64,000 nt of DNA from Syngnathus acus (lineage: Eukaryota > Chordata > Actinopteri > Syngnathiformes > Syngnathidae): positions 5,406,000 through 5,469,999 of the forward strand of contig NC_051098.1 in NCBI RefSeq assembly GCF_901709675.1. Direction: 5' to 3'. Within the stretch, counting starts at the first letter, position 1. Every line of letters begins with the position of its first letter. The position numbers and the translations under genes are program-made. Under the pieces are notes generated by a model. That model ran no database searches. It saw only the letters and a program-made list of their open reading frames with translations, and had not been told where the DNA came from. Of this stretch, positions 23,024 through 36,791 are shown piece after piece.

Positions 23024-25995
23024 CTTTTTTTGGTTTTATTTTGGACTACTTGTAGGTCAGTGATGGCTCACTAAAAAGAGACTCAGAGTGAGGTGTTGTT
23101 GGCCTTGTTGAGCACTTCTTTTCATTTTCATCATTCCATTCTAATCCAATATCTTTTAATGGGTATAATGAATCTGATCAAATAGTTTCATACAAAACTT
23201 CAACCTCCACTCATCCACAATTTGAATCAGCTTTTCAATACATTACGATTAAAAATTGACCTACCCTTTTGAAGAAATAAACTTTTAAAATCAACTAACA
23301 ACTTCTATTTCTTGGAGTTTGTTTGAGAGCTGCAGATAAAAGGCTAAAATTCAGAGAATCAGAAAAGCTCTTCTGGTGGTCACATTATCTGGTGGCATTG
23401 AATGATTGATATGTAGATGGTATACCAGAGATGTGGTCTGTTTCTCAAGATAACAAGATTCAAGGCTTCTGAATATAAATAATTATGTGAATAAGGCTGA
23501 GATGACATGAATCCACAGGCAGTAAATTTCAATCAACTCCCCACAGCCACATCTAATCGCGTCTCTGATGAGAATCCTGTAATCTCACTCAATGATTATG
23601 ATCAGAATGTTAAACTTTGATAAGATCATTTTCATAAAACTGTCTTCTACCCACTTTTGGCAAAGTCATTCATTGCAAGTGGTGTTTTTAAGTTTTTTAT
23701 TTATTTATTTATTTGTGTGTTTATTTATTTATTTGGTCAAGTGTTACAAAAATCTGATATTTATATTCATTATACTGTTGTATAGTCTACTTCTGCCTTT
23801 TTCATTGCCAATTAAAGCTGGCCTTCTCTAAGCAAATAATTATTATTTCTTTTATTATTAAACATCCTTCCTTCCCACATTCTGTCATCAGCAATTGTAG
23901 CCTAATTCACTTATTTCCACGTGTAGCACTTTCATTTTCTTCAGTCACTAACTAAAATGAGAGTGTTACTGACTGATATAAGTGCAATGCATGTTCTCAA
24001 CTGATAAACACACGTTTAGTGTTTATCAGCTGAGCACAAGCATATGGGGAGAAAGTAGCATGGTTGGGATCATTGCATGTGCATAACTTGAGTGTGGGAG
24101 GAAATTAATTCATTGCCCCAAGTGCCCCCATCCCATAACACCTGTCACTAAGTTGCAGAGTGCTTTTAGCTCACTCACCCACTGAACATCTGCAAACTGA
24201 GATAAACCAGACATTTAAGTTGGTGTTATAGTTGAAGTCAGCTACTGTGCAACATTACAGCTTCTCAGTTATCTTAACACAATAAGAAAAAAAGCTGGAT
24301 CAGCACAAAATCTTTGGTTGTCTGTCGTCACGCTCTGCTACTTAATTTGGACTGGGAAGATACGTGCATGTTGTAAACATAATACATTTCCATGCCAAAC
24401 TTTTGTTTTTGTAGAAAAAGCAAAAACTGTCATTGTCAGCACAGCATTTAATCAATTTTAAAGTGACAGTTTTAAAGCATTTAAGAAACTAAGTATATTT
24501 GACTCTAGTATATTGACTGATAAAGTTAGTGCCTGACCAGCCTCTGACATCAATTCACATACTAAATCTTTTCAATCAATTGAATCATGTGGAGAAACTT
24601 TTATTTAGCCTTGATAATGGGCTGACTATATAACGATTTCTATCTTCTGAAATTCTCTTTGCGATGACAAGTAGGTCACACAATTTAATATTTGATTGAT
24701 CCCAAGATAGTGTTTAGGGTAAAATCATACATTTACATGTTTTTCAAAACATTTCATGCTTTGGAAAAAGCTAAAACTTGCAGAGGAATAAAAAAAAAGT
24801 CAAATCAAGTTGGGTGATCTCCACCGAAGTAGACATCATCAGACAAGCAACATCAGAGTCCTCAGCGGTATGACGGGCCCAGTGAGACATTGGACTTGCA
24901 AATTAGTCTTAGTTTGATTTCCTGTGTTGATTTCCTGTGTTTAGATCTCTTTTAGGGCACATGATGTTTTTCCAATTTCATCAGTCTACAGATTTAGACT
25001 CAGCTTGGGTGCACTGCACAACCAGACCATGTGTATAACGCATACTATAAATCAGAATGATAGGTGTAACCATTTGGCATCTGATTTAATCGCGTCATAC
25101 ACTGCAAGTGATGCGTCTGTTGTGTTATGAACATTCAGGCATTGTGCCAACTGGAACAAATTGTGATTCTTTCATTGCTTAACGTCATGACGTTACCCAA
25201 TGCATGGAGTGAGGCAAGATCATTTGATCTTGAAATGAAGGCTTGCACTAGGGAAAGACATTTGAATTCATTGATTTCGCCGTGGCCTTATATTACTTTT
25301 TTATGGCGAAATTTCCACAGTGTGTGGCTACGATAGTAGCCATAAATATGGATGAAGCGCTCCATCTACATTTCATTGGGAAGAATTTGGTTAGTAAGCT
25401 TAACTTCTGTATAAGTCGCTATTCATGATACTGAGATACTCTGAATGGGCGATGCGGCGAAGTTTATTACTTGAGAGGCTCTCATTACTCCGTGGAGGGA
25501 TCCGACTGTAAAACAAGCGCTAAAAATAACAGAGGTTGCCTGTAACAATAGCAACTTATGATGGCTGACAGACAGGATTGTTAGATTCTTCAATTTGTGT
25601 TAGTCTATCATGTCTTTCAAGCGGAAGTCAAAATAAAACTTTTCTTAGTATGTTCCATGCAACCCCACTAGCCTTAAAACTTTCGTCTGATTATCATTGA
25701 GTTTGTGGATTATGTATTAAGCAGAAAAAAATCTACCAATTTTTATCCATCAAGGGGGGCTGCCATTTTACGATGTACTTAGACTTGCTGTCGACTGAAA
25801 ATGCCAATCAGTGCCTAAGGGCTCAGGAAACAACCATCACAGCTCAACAGTTATGTAGGTTTTGTCACGTGATGTTTCCAAGCAGAGCCCATATGCGCCG
25901 TGGTGTCATTTTCAGTTGTTCGTGTCGTGCCTGCCGTATTATTTACTGCGTTTTTCGTGCCTCTTCCAAAGAAATCAAGCTCATCCCAGACTACT
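23024..25995. other. Non-coding stretch with a TTTA repeat and a small hairpin
   Basis: A (TTTA)n tract lies at 23,696-23,734, and an 11-bp inverted repeat CTGATAAACAC/GTGTTTATCAG with a 7-base loop at 24,001-24,029. No gene recognised. Confidence 0.5.
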
Positions 25996-26306
25996 TACCG
26001 TATTTTCCGCACTATAAGGCACACCTAAAAACCTCCAATTTTCTTAAAAGCCGAAAGTGCGCCTTATAATCAGGTACGCCTTATATATGGACCAATATTG
26101 AGCCACTACAGCAGGCGTGTCCAAAGTCCGGCCCGCGGGCCAAATGTATATATCTTATATATGGACAAAGTTTTAAAATGGGCCATTCATTGAAGGTGCG
26201 CCTTATAATCCGGTGCGCCTTATATATGGACAAAGTTTTAAAATGGGCCATTCATTGAAGGTGCGCTTTATAATCCGGTGCACCTTATAGTGCGGAAAAT
26301 ACGTTA
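25996..26306. mobile_element. MITE, AAGGCGCACC-type, with internal 68-bp duplication and a hAT-like insert
   Basis: Ends TACCGTATTTTCCGCACTAT and ATAGTGCGGAAAATACGTTA. A 68-bp block (CTTATATATGGACAAAGTTT... through ...TCCGGTGC) is repeated in tandem at about 26,152-26,285. At 26,112-26,146 a piece reading CAGGCGTGTCCAAAGTCCGG then CCCGCGGGCC looks like a hAT terminus lying inside the element. Confidence 0.85.
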
Positions 26307-29300
26307 CTTGGACTTGTGGCTGCTATTCATTGTTTTCCCACAAGTATCATTATTCACAATGAATCATGGACTGTGGAGCACAGATGTCAAATTCAAGCCC
26401 CAGTGTTTGCATTCCTCCATCCCCAAACTAATGTACCACAATCATTTTCTTTCTATCTGCTTCAATATCGAACCACATTCACCTCATTTTGTCAATTTAC
26501 GCACATTAACAGATTTTATATTTGTACTGTCAACAGTGGATTAAAATGATACCTGATGACTGAAGGCAGTGCCAAGAGGAAAAATAAATTATCCCCACTG
26601 GTGATTGAAACATGGAAAAAAAAGTAGAAAACTCGAAAAGAAAGTCAATTAAAGGAGGAACATGTGGCAGATCTATTGTTTTCGCAGCTTCCAACTTAGA
26701 AGTCAGGAAAGGAGTAGAAGGGAGTTGTGTGTTGTCACACTGACTTCCTATTAAAGTTGCAAAGAAAATGAAGCGGGGTGAGAGATGAGGAAGAATTAGG
26801 TGGAATCACACGAGAGGCTGAGGGGAATAGATGAGAGAATGAGAAGATAATAGCAGCAGAGCGGAGGTAGTGTTCGGCTACAGATTTAGGTAATGTTCAC
26901 AATAGTCATTAGCACCTGTGAGGAAGATAATGAGGAACCCACATGGCAGCGTCATGATCAATAAAGGCGAAATGCATATTGCCAATTTTAACAACAAAAA
27001 GATAAAATGAAATTCATATTTTATCAACATTTCTTGCATTGGGAGATTTTATGATTTCCCTGGCCATACTTTCTTGTATTGGACCACAAGATAGCGCAAG
27101 TAGACTTAATGAAGTGGCTGCACATCGAGTCGAGGATTATTTTCGTATTTAATCCCATTGAAGTATCTTAGATTTAAAAGTATTTTTTGGTAAGGTGAGG
27201 AAAATGTATTTTCTGATTGATACAGATTTGATCTGTCAGCAAAATAACATCCATCCGTTATCCGAACCACTTATCCTAATAAGAGTTGTGGAGGACCTAC
27301 AGTTAATACATAATTATCAACACAAGGCAAGCATGTATTCAATTGGAAAAGTCCACACTTTTTTTTTTATTAAAATATTCACACACCATAAAAATTACAT
27401 GTACAAAACTATAAGATTTGAAATTGCTTTATATACACATACAAAATATAAAGACCAAAGGGGAAAAAAAAAAAAGGATACACATAAGGGAGGCATGTTG
27501 GTAAGGGTGTGGTCTTGTTGTGCGAGTCTCTTTCACAAGAGCTTAAAAGAATCAAGGTTCTCCTTTTGGAACAGGTATCCTTCCAAAACGAACAGTAATG
27601 ACGTTGGTGATAAAACTCATGACCAAAATTTCGATGGAAACAGACGTGAGCGGTAAATATCAGCGACAGTACTTCGTGATCATAAATTCCACTTGCATGT
27701 GCCAAAGCATGAGGAAGATGAAAGAGATGCTATTGAGGGTCCAGCTCCAAGACACACTAATGGAAAGCTCTCTCAGAGAAATCAAATGAAACGCAAGTTT
27801 AGACTTCAGGTAATTCATGCTGGGCACACACTCCAATCTATAGTAACAATAATGATGTGATTAAGATGGAAATGGAGTTTAGACCAGCGCAAACAATGTT
27901 GTAAACAATTTGCAATCCTATATTCTCACACCACATTTGTCCTGCACATGAAAAATATTCAACAGCAGTGAATGACAGTTGGGCTAACATTGATAGATGA
28001 CTAAAACTGATGCAAGGCTGTCTTTTTTTCTTTTCTTTTTTTGCGTGTGTGTGTGTGAAGAACTGTGCTTTTATCTTCAGACATGACAGATCTGGGCCTG
28101 AAAAGAGAAAAATATGATATAAATAAATGAATATTGTTCTGTCATTTAATCCAGGGTACATTTTCTGCTCCCTACCACAAAATAAAATAAAATTGAATAT
28201 TAACAATGTTGACGATGACTTGGCACATACTTTGTGTGTGTGTGTGTGTGTTTGGTACTGTTTGTATAATAGTAGAACATGAAAACAAATGTAATGAACA
28301 AAATCTAAAATCTATATAAATATATTAATACAAGCTCAGTATAAAAAATATGAAAAAATACCAAATAACATTTTTACCAAGAATTTGCAAAGATCCACAA
28401 CATGAATAATTGGACATTTTCTTCCTCTTTTTTTAGCATTTTGCAATAAAAAAATTAACTATATTTATTTTTTTGCTCCTGGACATTGGTTAAATGCTGC
28501 CCCCTCTTCAACCCAGTGGACAGTCATTAAATAACATCTCACTGTAGCCGCAAAAAAAAAATCTGCTTTGCATCACAGCCATAACTTCACCGAGTTGCTT
28601 CACTGCTCACAATCGCTTCAATCACATCATAAAGCTTGGATTCATATTTCCCATTGCTTTGAATCATTTTGTTCTAGCTCAGTCCATCTTGAGTCATCAC
28701 GTCACACCAGACAATATCTCTGTTTTCCGCAGTAACACTGCCGGAACCTGTCTGGCTCTTTTATTACTTATCAACATTTGGAGCGTGTGTATTGTCTCTT
28801 TTTATATGTCCAGTTTCTTTCTCATCCAAGGTTTATCCAGTGTTGTCTTTGCAATCTCCCTCCCTTACACTTGATATCTTCATGTCTTTCTCGTCTTCAG
28901 CATTTCCTGTTTCAGGACCATGTGAAAATTATTAAGAAGTTTTATTTTCTCAGTTAGCTTGCCCATATCCCACTTGACACCAGTCCAATTCTATAAAGGT
29001 ATAACAAATTTGATGATACAGCGCCCCACAAAAAAGACACACTCGCCAGAACAGGTAACCTAATTTCCTTATCCAGCTTGGCATTTTACATAATGCTAAA
29101 CTCACCATTATTTGCTTAAAGTTCTAAATCTGCCACACCAATAGGACACTAGAGAGCATGTGAGCACTTTAGCACTCCATTTCCAAATGCTACTGCAATC
29201 TCATCATTTTATCCCACTCGTAAAAAAATACATAGAATCTGCATAAATGCCATTCTTCTAATTACAAAACATAAGTTTCAGTAATGGGCCAGAACAACCC

Positions 29301-30772
29301 AACTGAAAAATACAAGCATAACTACTGAAGTTAATATAAATTAGAGGATGAAATAAGAGATTCATCACTCTGAGCCGATATTTATTGAAAGAAAAAAAGT
29401 ATTTTGAGGGATAAATGCCTTGAAAATCATTGCATTCTGTAGGATTAGCTACATGATGTAAATATGTATTCCCAATAGCGTTGAAATGGTTGCATATTAT
29501 AAAAAAAATCGGTAGTTATTTTATTATTCAATGCTGGTAAAAAATTTGCATTTTTTTTCTCCAAGGTCAGGTTAGTAGTGCAGGAGTCTCAAACTCATAG
29601 TCCGGGGGACATTCGTGACCTGCAGGTTGAGTTTTTGTGGCCCCATATTTGACATCAATGTTTGATGTTAGTCCACCCCTGGGTCTTTCATGTGTGTGTT
29701 TAATCACATTTAGGTTACCATATCTTAGGCTCATGACAGCATTTAGTGAAACGTAATTCTGAAGTGTCCCCCATCACCCAGCCCCAACCCTTTCTTCAAA
29801 ACCTGCTGTGAAGACAGAAGGTTGGCAATGAGAACTGCCAATTTGAAGGGAAGCAGGAGATGGAATGTTATTTTGTTGAGCACAGTACAGTATGTATTAT
29901 TATTGTCATTTATTTTTCCAGAACAGAATATATCTCACATCCCTATACAACACACATTAGTCCTCCGCTCCATTTTCTACGGCCTTATCTTATTCCCTTT
30001 TGTTAGTTTTTGCTTCTCAGTTCCTAGCCTTTTCTTGCTTTTTTAATCCTACTTTGTCCCTCCCTCTTTCCTGATTTTCATTAAATAAAGCTCCTTATCA
30101 TGTTCAGCTTTCCACCCATAGTCTACTCCTCAGCAACACAGTTTAATCCATAAAGCCATACTTCATTATAAGATATGACTGGAACATAATGTACAGTACA
30201 TGCATTTCATTGATGTGTTGTGGGTGTCATATAGATCTATAGTGAGCAAGTTTGTCTGCATAGTTTGTAGATCAGAATCACTCAACCTGTGTGTTTTAAA
30301 CCCTTTCCTGCTTTCCCTCTCAGCGTCTATTTAACATCGTTTACAATCAGATGAGTTGTTTCCTCTGTGGTTTGTGTCATATATTTCTTAGAAATATTAC
30401 CTCAGCGGTAAAAGACACTGTTTTTGTTGTAAAAACATATCTATTTCTTTTGGAGGTTTTTTTTCCCCTTTCTACCTTACCTCCCGCATCATTAGTGTCA
30501 TTATATTCAAGTGTGACATCAACTCTGGTTAGATAGCTGCTGGTGAACCTTTGGATGGAAAACGGTGTGCAAGTGCCCAATGTCAGATGCACATTTGTAC
30601 AAACAAGTGTCAATACAAGTGAATAAGGTGTCTGTTTGTGTAAAAGCTAAGTAATGTATGCATGGTCATGTTCATCCTCACCTGAGCCCCCTCAGCCATG
30701 GGAGGTTTTATGAAGTGCAGTATTGTCAATCAGACCACATAGTGAATTGAAGACCATGAAAGGGCTTTAGCA
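26307..30772. other. Non-coding stretch; SINE tail fragment and simple repeats
   Basis: 27,247-27,294 matches the 3' end of the SINE on the minus strand (GGATAAGTGGTTCGGA...GGATGG). GT runs are at 28,044-28,058 and 28,231-28,250. A hAT-like terminus (CAGGAGTCTCAAACTCATAG) is at 29,580-29,600. The 153-codon open frame at 27,195-27,656 has no recognisable domain and runs through an A-rich stretch. Confidence 0.5.
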
Positions 30773-31120
30773 TACCGTATTTTCCGGACTATAAGGCGCA
30801 CCGGACCATAAGGCGCACCATTAATGCATCATGTCAGATTTTTAATCCAAATCAAATCATTCTCCATTTTATCTTTTTTATTTCAACTTCAGACGCAAGA
30901 AATTACTTTATAATCACAAAATAATGATCCATAGTCTTTTTGATTCATAGTCTTCAGCGGGCCACTTCTGATTGATTTCATGACACAATGCTTCGGGCCA
31001 GTTTAAATTTAGGAATTTGGTCCATATATATATAAGGCGCACCGGACTATAAGGCGCACTGTCGGCTTTTGAGAAAATTTTAGGTTTTTAGGTGCGCCTT
31101 ATAGTCCGGAAGATACGGTA
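30773..31120. mobile_element. MITE, AAGGCGCACC-type, complete (348 bp)
   Basis: Complete ends TACCGTATTTTCCGGACTAT and ATAGTCCGGAAGATACGGTA. Subterminal arrays of GGCGCACCGGACTATAA face inward at both sides. The interior almost matches 13,607-13,996, so the two are recent sisters. Confidence 0.92.
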
Positions 31121-34100
31121 GTTCATCACACCAAATTTTATGTGAAAACAGGCCTGATGTCTTGAATTGTTATACAATGGTAATGTGTGTTATGTATGTT
31201 GAAAAATAAATTATGTAATTGTAAAGTAATACAGTATGAAGAAATAAATAATTGAAAAAATGTGTGTGATTAGAATACAGTATATCAGAGATCCTTGAGT
31301 CTATGGGTGACACATTTTCTCAGTTAAAAATAATTTGAATATTACTGACCTGGACTAAAAGGGACCCAGAATCTTGCAAGTGAGCATTGGCGGTCCTTGC
31401 CAGTCCAATCCAGTGGAATTCAGCAGGGCCAGGTGAAAATATTTTGGACTGGCACAAAAGATGGTCTGCTTGGTCTAGTCCGGTTTTGTTTGTACCAGAT
31501 TAGTGACAGTACATTTTGAATACACAACCAGGACCCAGGGAAGGCTCCACTTTCTCTAGAGTCAAATCTTCTTTCTTTATGAACTGTCCGGAATGAACCA
31601 CTGGATACGAGGGCTGTGTCAAAGTTGAAATCCATCTCACAGCAGCACATCTGCCTTTTGCAAAGTTGCATTAATTCACTTGATTAAATAGACGAAATAA
31701 ATGTTGATTTTGCACTTGTTAGTTGCAATCTGGGTTATTAAATATTGTGCAGTTTATATACCCAAAACACCAGTGCTCAGCATTTGTAGATCCAAGTTGA
31801 AGGAGATTCTGAAGGCGGCCCATCTACTTGCATCATCTCCTTCTTATTTGTCCGGTTGGAGAAGAGATCATTTACAGTGTATCCAGTATGTATTTTATGT
31901 CAATACGTACGTATTTGTATGCTTCTCAGTTGTTGTTTTTTTTGTCATTATCCAGTGCAGCATCAACTTCGACTGCATCTTGTATTTAAAGAAGGAGAAT
32001 TCCGCATTTATGAGTGCAGAACGTGTTCCATTAGAAGTGATCGTGATGATACTATCTTGCAGAAAGTAGTCAATCACCATTGACAAGCACTTAAACAATA
32101 ATCCAACCCAGAGATGAGAACCATGATAATGAGAAAAAGGGTAAACCAGATGGAAAGACAACAACGGGTACAGGAAACAAGATAAACAGGACAAGGGTGA
32201 CTTCTTCTTGGCTTTCTCCCGCGGTGGTTGAATTCAACACTTCAGAGCAAAAGGTTCAAGGCTCTAGAAAACAGAGAAGAAATGACAATGGTGAGATTTT
32301 AATGTAGGAATCAAATATTCTTGGGGTACGTATCTACATAGAGGGATTGGAATCACAAGAGGAATACATTAAATGGTCTAAGTATCAGTAAGTAAGGAAA
32401 AACTTTGGATAAAAAGGGAATAGAAAGTCAAGAAATTATAATACAGTAACAGAGGAAAGGGAACATTAGTTAAATGTGCCAGAATCTGCTATATTATAGA
32501 TTTCCAGCCATTCTAGAATTGATCCTGGCAGAGAACAAACTGAGATAAGCTATCAAGTCTGATTCTAGAACTGTGCTTCGAATTATTTTGGAAACCATGG
32601 TGTTCAAACTGTGACCCCCTTTGTCTGACGGTGAAATTGGTGTTTGTCTCACTCGGTTATTTCTTTGCACATGACATTCTCCGTCAGGGGTAATTACTAG
32701 CATCAGTAGTAGAATCAATTATCTGTAGTACCTGTTTTTACTATTACCATTTTTTTACGTTTACTTTTGTTTGAATTTGTCAACATAGAAAAAGGAAGGA
32801 AAGGCAATATCCTTGAGAAGGATGAAGCGCTACTTTTCTCTGGCAGGTTATTGGAAGATATGTTATTGGTAATGTGTGTGTTTGTCAGAACATTCTTAAC
32901 TACATTTGCCTGAAGGAATATTTTATACAAACGTTTATGTAGAGCTTGTGCTTCAAGCTAAAGAATGAAGCAGCATATTTGTAATGAGGGGTCATTCTTT
33001 ATTCATATATCACAACCTCAGCACATCTCTGCTGAATTGCGTGTCATCACCCTCCAACCGACCGCCTCTATCCTTACCTGCGCTACTCTCGCAAAGTAGG
33101 TGAAAAAATATTTAACACAGAGAACAGGGAAGAGTATGTGTGACAACGAGATGGATGGCAAGGACAAATTTAATGCAGAAGGCTTGAAGAAGTAATATAG
33201 GATTAGGCATTAGGTAATAATTTGCCGCAATCAAAAAATGCACAGCGGTTCGAAGGTTGAGAACTGTAAATAGGTGCAATTTAAAAAAAAAAAAAAAACA
33301 TAGCACGACACATGGGAAAGAGAAGGCGACAAAAAAGGAATCAAAAGGCTAAAGAAAAGGCTGCAGGCGTAGGGAGCATGAAAGGAACAATTTACCGAGA
33401 AAATATGACCCTCAAGTTTTATCTTTTTTGTTCATTTCAATTTTCACAGGCTTTGAGGAATCTGACACGATGCTTAAACTTACTAAAATTAAAATAATAT
33501 TCTTATTAATCACCCAGTCTGTTCTTTTCAATATTATAATTTCTAGAAAAATAATCCTAATTGAAATACCTGCAACTTGGATGATTAGACCACGACCACT
33601 ACATTTGATTGTGACAAAAAAAAAAAAAATCCATACTCGAAATACCTTTAGTAGAGTAGAAACATACATGGACAAACAAGCTACTATACACTGTAATTTG
33701 CAAAAGAGATACAAACTTTTGGGTCAGTGGTAGGTAATATCCTAAAATCATTGGATGAGACTCGGTAGATGCTAAAAATCGTGTCGATCATTACTCTTTG
33801 GAGCCAAGTCATTGTGAGGCCAGGCGACTGTCAGATCTTAAAATTTCTCCACTCGACACTATGAGGCCGTCCTTCGTCTGCTGGTGGAAGCATCAGAGAC
33901 ATGGAGAAAGAGAGACGGAATCAGCAGCAGAGACAACAAACTAGAAAACAGTGAAAATCCAGACAGAGGGAAATCAAGAGTAAATGAGAAACACAGCAGG
34001 AGGCTCAAAAGGGAGATGCATTCACAGACACAGATGGCAGTAAAGAATGAAGCCAGGCATGAGGGTTGACAGCAAAAGGAGTGATGATGTTTTAAGGCAC

Positions 34101-36791
34101 AGCAGAAAGACAGGTTCCAAGGTCACGAGTGGGCCATGGGGATAGCACAGATTGATTTCCACAAATAGTCAAACACATTCTCATGTGGAAATGAACTATT
34201 TTCCTATCTTGGCTAACCTTGTGGGAGGATGCACTGTTGCCCTTGCTTAAGGCGGTTAATCCTCACACATTACATCTTTCAAATGCATTCACAGACCTGC
34301 AGGGTTTTGGTGGATGACCCTGACATTTTTATGCACACACAGATTTCCACTTCACTAGAGAGAACATTACATTGACTTCCCAAGGGGAACTTTTAACCCC
34401 TTAAACATGAGGGATTACACAGAGCACGCTGTTCAGCCCCAGTTGGAGATTTGGTGAATGGATTGTTTAACACATACGATGAACAGATGTCCCATTTGGT
34501 TGACTGGTCTTAAAAGCACAACAATTAACTGAGTTAATTGTGTGTCAAGTTTTTACTATAATCTGTAATCCTCGTTATATCGTCTCCCTTGTTTCATATC
34601 CAGGCTGATTTCAATGGTGACTCACATTACAGTAAAAAAAGACAATAATTACAGTTTAGCAACTTTAACTACGAGTCGTGATGCAAAGGTTCCCTTTGGC
34701 ATGGAAGTACCTTCCATCACATAAGGGGTCAAGGTCTCAGGTGCCTCCTTTATGCTTTGTTGGGGAGTCACTCGGCGTATGCTTAATCAGGAAGAGGCCT
34801 CTGGGTAGAACTAACATGCTGCAGGGTCTATACCATGATATGCTTGTTCTCAATGTTGGGTCTCATTTCTGACAACTGCAGGCATTTAATGGGGATCTGT
34901 CTTTTTATCTGTCACGAGCTGCACTTTTCAGTCACTCTGATTGTAGTGCCCTCTGATCAGATCAATGTTTCCTGTCTCCGCAATGCAGCAAGCAGTGACA
35001 TGTATCACAGACGCATTACACACCCCAAGAAACCTAAATGTCTCTCTTCAGACACATTTGCGTGTTACTCCTCCATATGGTTTGCCTTAGAAGTGCCAAA
35101 CAGTGATTGTGGGAGCAAAGCAAAGCAAGGAAGGCAAAGGACACCTGTCACTTGTTTGAGTTGCAAAAGCTAACAAAATAATTGTTGTGCATGTCTCTAG
35201 TGTGCAGACAGCTCGTTGGATGTTAGTCTGACTGACAGTCTTCAGTCAGGTTTGGTATAGAAGAGGCTGAGGGCAATTAAAAACTACAGTTGTTGTTTTG
35301 TTCAAAAAGTGAAACAATGCTCAGTAGCAGAATGAAATGTATTCCTTTTCATATTTTTGAGTGAAATTCTACCCTGTTGTACTTAGAATGAACCCCCAAA
35401 ACATCTATCCTTTAGGGGGCCAATTTGGCTAACAACTTGAACCACTTGCTGAAGTATTTCCCTGCACATGGTTTCAAAGGTGAAACGGATAACAGCAAGT
35501 TTTAATTTGCCATCCAAATAATCGTATTAAAAAATGCAGATTCTCACAGACTGTATGACTGAACACACAGAGTGTCTTGGTCAATTAACGGTTATAATTG
35601 CCACACCGATCTGACAGAGTTCATGAAGGTCAAAACTTTCCCTGAACTAGATGAGTAAGCCGCCACGTTATCTCCCCTCTCCCTGTATTATTATCATACG
35701 CTCAATGACATCTCATTTCAACCCGCTCATAGAGGCTAATTGAATGACTTTCCAGACACTGATAACATATTTCAACTTTGGCTGTTTAAGCCCAATGTGT
35801 GAAATGATGTCTCCATTTATTCATTCTAATTTCCTGAGTAGATTGCAGTTGCAATGGAAGTCTACTGGAGCAAATTTAGTTGCGTGAAAACTGCTATGGC
35901 ACTACTGAGAATTATAAATAACCTTCCCGAGCATGTTTGAGTGTGTGCATCCAGAGAACAAGGCAGTCATCACAAAGTTTTATTAGCCTTAGAATAGCCT
36001 TTTCTTCCCATGATTAGGTTGCTTAATTGAACAGTTTTACTCCTGAAATTTTAACTGCGGTCCAGAGTCAAGTAGAGAAGGTTTTATTTTATTTTTAGTC
36101 TGTGATCCAAGTCTGCAGCATACATATTGGCAGAAAATACATTTATAATATGATTTGCATGAAAAAATATAACCTTTAAAAATGTGATTTTTGAAGACTT
36201 CACAAACTTTATATAAGGAAAATGAAAGTTTTAATGGCTGAGTGAGGTAGAAGTTTCTCCTAGTGAAAGATTATGGCATCGTATATTGGAATGTACCTGT
36301 CAGAATCATTTTTCTAAAATCATTTGTGTGGCTGAACTCACTTGAAAAATGACCTTAAGTGACATCCCTTCTCGGAAAGCTTTCCTCAAGTTTTAGAAGT
36401 GTTTTTCTAAGAATTTTTGACGTCACACACTAATGTTGAACACATTGTTCTTGAGGTAATCTAAAAGCCATAAAAAGTCTAGACGTCACTAGCAACTTGT
36501 TTTGGGACACTTGTTGGCAGGCACACTGTGTGACGATTCAAATGGAAAATTGGGCAGCTGTTTGATTACTTTGGATGAAGGGTTGGCCACACATATTGGC
36601 TGTGGACCAGTACAACCACATCCCATTATTTGTCTGTATATTTTCTCACACACACACACACAGCAGGCACTCGTACCAGACCTTTGGGGAATTTCAGAGC
36701 ATGCATTCTTCACCCAATGTGATATAATTCTCTATTTAAAGTGCACAGTGAAAATGTTTTTCTCCACTGTTGTCAGTTACTGTTTATATAT
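31121..36791. other. Non-coding stretch downstream of lrfn3, no gene recognised
   Basis: AT-rich sequence with a poly(A) run near 33,282-33,298. Small frames on both strands show no domain, and no further repeat family was recognised. Some parts (for example 35,640-35,900) lack simple repeats and look more complex than average, but I cannot judge conservation. Confidence 0.5.

Noticed and set aside
27195-27656. 153-codon plus-strand open frame
   Set aside because: Passes through A-rich runs giving K-rich peptide, has no recognisable domain, and its complement is also open. Not supported as a gene.
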